Origin: Epiperipatus broadwayi
Lineage: Eukaryota; Onychophora; Udeonychophora; Euonychophora; Peripatidae
Direction of reading: 5' to 3'
Assembly (NCBI GenBank): GCA_028023455.1
Contig: JAQFVV010006231.1
Location: 7,454,036 to 7,518,035 of the forward strand
Length of the DNA: 64,000 nt
Position numbers and translations under genes: made by a program. Each line of letters starts with the position of its first letter. Positions within the stretch are counted from its first letter, which is position 1. The notes under the pieces are model-generated. The model did no database searches and was not told the origin of the DNA. It was given only the letters and a program-made list of their open reading frames with translations. Positions 60,360 through 64,000 of the stretch are shown here, piece by piece.

Positions 60360-60600
60360 CAAATCCAGTCGTCATCATCATCCTGGTCCAGAAGTGGATG
60401 CTGCATTCACAAGTACAGATAAGTTGTTCACCACTTTTTTTAATAGGAATTATGGCATCATAATTGTCTGAGTCAAGACAGTGCTCATCAGATCAGCTGC
60501 CTGAAAATGAGCCCTCAGAATCACAAGGGTCGTCTACAGGAACATCATATTCATAATTGCAGTTCTGTCACCCATTTCTGCTGTTAAATTAATTTAAAGT
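60360..60600 (-). pseudogene. Acidic protein remnant, transposase-like?
   Basis: The minus strand reads YEYDVPVDDPCDSEGSFSGS, then DEHCLDSDNYDAIIPIKKSG. Such Asp/Ser-rich N-termini occur in piggyBac-type transposases, but nothing following confirms it. Confidence 0.25.
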
Positions 60601-60879
60601 CAAAACTTTGCTTAGAATTAAAGAAACAAAAAACTTTTTTTCTAATATTCTCTTTTTAAGAAAAAAACCCGTAAATAATCACAAATTTTATTGTAGAGAA
60701 AAAATTCTTATGTTAGCGGAAAGCTGACGAAATAAGGAAAAGAATGAAATATTGTACACATGCGTAATCCTTAACATTTGCACCCTTGCGCAATATAAAA
60801 TCTATGATTATTGAAAATTCTAGAAATCTTTTCAAGATAGATCATAAGCAAATGGTTAAACTTCAAATAAGTGTCAAAT

Positions 60880-61770
60880 ATTAAAAATAGTTTATGTTGA
60901 TGCAATGATCATTAAGATAGTTTATAAGTAATTTGAACAATTTTGTAAAGGAATTGAAGATGAAAGATTGGAATATCCTTAGATATCAAAAACTGAGGAA
61001 AATTGTGAAAGAGTTTAAGCAAATTGATTTAGTTTAATAGATTGACTATTGGGTAAATTTATTACAGTTTCATTCATAACATTTTAACAATAGATTTGAA
61101 AATAAGGTTAATGAGCACATAATTTGTTTCATGCATTTTGTTGGTCAAACAAAAACAATTGCATTTGTCATTTCATTGGAGTTATGTTATCATGTTCACA
61201 TGAGCTGAAACTTAGGTCTGTTTGTTATGACTCTGAAACCAAGGTTAAGAGATTTCATTGGAAATCACCCAGTTGTTTTTGTGTGGAAAAAGCATGTCAA
61301 TCAAGATGAACCATCAATGTGATGCTGATTGTTTTTTTTTTTTATCTTTATGAAATTGTGCAAGCTTTATTTGTATCCAGAAATACTACAGTGAGCTCTG
61401 AATATTATAAAGCCTTATTAGAGCATTTAAAAAATGATGTAGGAAAATGCCTAAGAAATGGGCAATGTTTTCATCTGCCATCATGACATTACTCATATTT
61501 CACATCGCTTCTGATAAAACAATTATTAATCCAATATTACAGTGTGTTCTTACTCATCTTTTGGAGCTGTTCTTTTTCTGACTGTGAAAGGTAAAAGTTA
61601 TAAATTAATTCATGACATCAAGGCAGCCATGACAATGCAAGTAAAGACACAAAAAAGGACTACGCTATTGCTTCAGAAAGTGGCAAGAATGACTGGATAA
61701 GTTTGCTTGAAATGAGGGGGTAATCTTTGAAGGAGACAAGTTATTTATCTTAAACATTTTTATTTATTTA
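60880..61770 (+). pseudogene. Mariner-type transposase relic
   Basis: The pieces follow the mariner order: a HTH-linker segment reading FEQFCKGIEDERLEYP and ISKTEENCERV (family: WFERFREGREDxEDDxRxGRPSTSKTEENVERV), then CYDSETKVKRFHWKSP after the first catalytic-Asp region (family: DPETKxQSxxWKSP), then SEYYKALLEHLKNDV, and the garbled HHDNAxxH box near 61480. Stops and frame changes make it inactive. The tetrapeptide-level matches are good, but the subgroup cannot be given. Confidence 0.72.
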
Positions 61771-62870
61771 TTACCTTACTGTTATAAGCACAATATTTAA
61801 TTAAAAATTCTCATCTGGTTAAAGGATACATTTTGTATTTTTATATTCTTTGATTTATTTTAGAACTACTAGAAGAAATATTATTTACATAACATTATAT
61901 CGGGCTAATCCAATCAAAATCCAGATGGTTTTATTGTTGGATCTCAAAAAAAAAAAAAAAATGTTAGCAATATCATAAGAATTTTATTTTTTGTACTATA
62001 TTTCTTTAATGACGAATGAATGGTTTACAGGTTTTTATATATTTTCTATGAAACAACTTTTGATATCTGGTGGAGGAATATGAAAAAACAGAAAGCCATT
62101 ACAAAGGAATAGATTTGAATGTGACTGTAATATTTCTTATGGTAATATTTAATTGAAAGTTTAGTGTAAGAATTTTAACCAGCAGAATATGCTTGTGCTA
62201 AGGTAGCTGTCTGTAAAGTACTTGAATCACAATCCCAAGTAGTGCTAAATAACTTTCTGAGGATGTTAGTCCTAAAAATTATTTTTGATCTAATCTTAGA
62301 AAATGGTGACAGTAAGTTAGGCTACAATTCAATCTTATTCCTAAATAGTATGGGATAAGAATGTATTTCAGTCTATTATTGCAAAAGTTACATTTAAATT
62401 ACGAAATGTTTTTTTTGTAATTTAAATGAAAGATTAAGAACATTGTCTTCATTGGATTAGGAATAAAACTTCAGTCTTTGAAAAAGATTTCCAGTCTTTT
62501 CATATTCTTATTGATAGACTTTTTTATTTCAGGAAAGAATCTCTTCGGAGAAGTCAGAGCAATGTCATAAGCATAGATGAATTTCCTGCATTATGTTTCT
62601 GGAAGATTACTGATGTATATATTAAAAAAATAGTGGAAGGACTTAATTCTATGATAGAAGGTTCTGTAAAATTTTGTATCTACTGTGATTATTGTTAAAT
62701 GTGACTTGAATTTTTTTATGGGAGAGCATTTTGTCAAGTAAAAATTTTTTTTTTTGCATTTAAAAATTATATAAACTTAAAAAACTATTTTACGAAAGAA
62801 AGTCATAAGCTGAGGTAAGATCAATAAAGATAGTACCAATTTTTAATTTATTTTGAAAACCTTTTTCAGT
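61771..62870. other. AT-rich intron stretch, no gene seen
   Basis: Intronic DNA of eIF3m between the mariner relic and the RTE-like copy. A segment at 62440-62870 has weak RT-like phrases, but I cannot support a call. Confidence 0.4.
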
Positions 62871-64000
62871 CATCATCATCATCAACCATTATCAATCCAC
62901 TGCAGGATGAAGGTCTCTCCAAGTTCAATCCATCTTTTCCTATCTTTAGCTTCTCTCCACATCATTCCTGCACATTTTCTTATTTCATCCATCCATCTCA
63001 CATATGGTCTCTTTCTGGGTCTTTTACAATCTCTTGGAATCCAGTTTAAAATTTCAATTGTCCATCTATTATCATCTCTTCTAGCAATATGTCCAGCCCA
63101 ACTCCACTTCAGTCTTTTAATTTTTTCAATGAGGTCAGTAACACCTGTTTGTTCTCTTACCCATACATTGTGTTTTCGATCTCTTCTTGTTATTCCCAAC
63201 ATACATCTCTCCATACTTCTTTGAGTGGTCTGAAGTCTCTGTATTGCTCTTCTATTAAGTGTCCAAGTCTCAGATCCATAAGTAAGAACTGGCAAAACAC
63301 ATTTATTAAAAACCTTCCTTTTCAAACACATAGGCATATTTCCTTTTAGTATCAAGTTATTTCTACCAAAAGCACTCCAACCAAGTTTAATTCTATGATT
63401 AATTTCATCCATTATGTTTCCATCTGTATTAATAATCTGACCAAGGTATTTGTAACTGTTAACTTCTTCTAACTCATCATAATCAATCTTTATTTTCATA
63501 TTTTGAGAAAATCTATTAAACATTACTTTAGTCTTTTTAACATTTATCTTTAGTCCTACTTTCATCTGATAACTCCTGCAACATTTCCTGTAACTCTAAA
63601 GCATTATTTGCAAAAACAACTACATCATCTGCAAAATCTAAATGACTTAAATAATCTCCATTTACTTTCACTCCTTTAACTTCCCATTTTAATCCACAAA
63701 ATACTTCTTGCAGCACTGCTGTAAAAAGTTTTGGAGATATGGAGTCACCCTGTCTTACACCCTTTTCAATGTTGATTTTCCTACTATCATTATGTAATCT
63801 AATTGTTGCTGTTGCATTTTTATAAATATTCTTTAAAATATGACAATATCCTGGATCTACACCTTGATGATCCAATGCTTTAATCACTGAAGAAATGTTT
63901 ATAGAATCAAATGCCTTTTCATAATCTACAAATCCTAAGCATAATGGCAACTCATATTCATTTGTCCTTTCTATAACTTCTCTCAATACCTGGATATGAT
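62871..64000 (-). pseudogene. RTE-like LINE, best preserved copy (runs off right edge)
   Basis: From 63986 leftward: FVDYEKAFDSINISSVIKAL, EKGVRQGDSISPKLF, HLDFADDVVVFA (both catalytic Asp), then, after a single frameshift near 63560, KVGLKINVKKTKVMFN, EEVNSYKYLGQIINTDGN, LTYGSETWTLNRRAIQRL, LKWSWAGHIARRDDNRW and a C-terminal WMDEIRK...W. This is the RT and C-terminal part of an endonuclease-reverse transcriptase of RTE type; the endonuclease would be outside the window. The 3' tail is a (TGA)n-like microsatellite at 62871-62885. Apart from the frameshift it is open for about 370 codons. Confidence 0.88.

Noticed and set aside
56701-62870. eIF3m exon 4
   Set aside because: I looked for an acceptor followed by the expected LSNLF-type sequence in the right phase and found none; it must lie beyond the window.

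Overview
This is a eukaryotic nuclear window: very AT-rich, with spliced genes, long introns and a heavy load of degraded retrotransposons. The protein matches, an arthropod-type TCAGT initiator and the mix of Penelope, Ty3/gypsy, RTE-like, CR1-like and mariner elements suggest an invertebrate, most likely an arthropod. A chelicerate is possible, but I cannot fix the taxon.

Two real host genes can be reconstructed exon by exon, and both act in translation. On the minus strand is the 5' part of cytosolic cysteinyl-tRNA synthetase (CARS1-like). Its coding exons are 33665-33680 (only 16 nt), 10725-10813, 8194-8282 and 1307-1403; splice phases join perfectly and the gene continues off the left edge. 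On the plus strand is the 5' part of translation initiation factor eIF3 subunit M. Its exons are 34055-34096, 49395-49530 and 56559-56700; the gene continues off the right edge. The two start codons lie 374 bp apart, head to head, so the window is centred on a bidirectional promoter that probably co-expresses a tRNA synthetase and an initiation-factor subunit.

Layout: 1-8.2 kb is CARS1 intron 3 and beyond (AT-rich, one decayed LINE). 8.2-10.8 kb holds CARS1 exons 3 and 2 with an inverted-repeat transposon in between. 10.8-33.7 kb is the 22.9 kb CARS1 intron 1. It contains a decayed APE-type LINE (11.7-14.3), Penelope-like fragments in head-to-head orientation, a 3.1 kb TG...CA element inserted in a Penelope GIY-YIG domain (16.9-19.9), a 0.5 kb near-perfect hairpin (20.8-21.3), 5'-truncated RTE-like copies and other RT relics. 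33.7-34.1 kb is the shared promoter. 34.1-49.4 kb is eIF3m intron 1, with a nearly full-length LINE whose ORF1 carries an SGNH esterase domain (35.2-39.5), a Penelope copy broken by a tRNA-like palindrome and by a Ty3/gypsy element (40.1-46.5), and a second TG...CA element (46.5-49.3) that ends 56 bp before exon 2. 49.5-56.6 kb is intron 2 (RTE-like copy, probable third TG...CA element). 56.7-64 kb is intron 3 (mariner relic, and an RTE-like copy running off the right edge).

Apart from the two host genes, every longer coding-looking stretch I could identify belongs to a mobile element; nearly all carry stops or frameshifts. Two candidates for something less described stand out: the family of ~3 kb, non-coding TG...CA elements with 4-bp target duplications, and the CARS1/eIF3m divergent gene pair.
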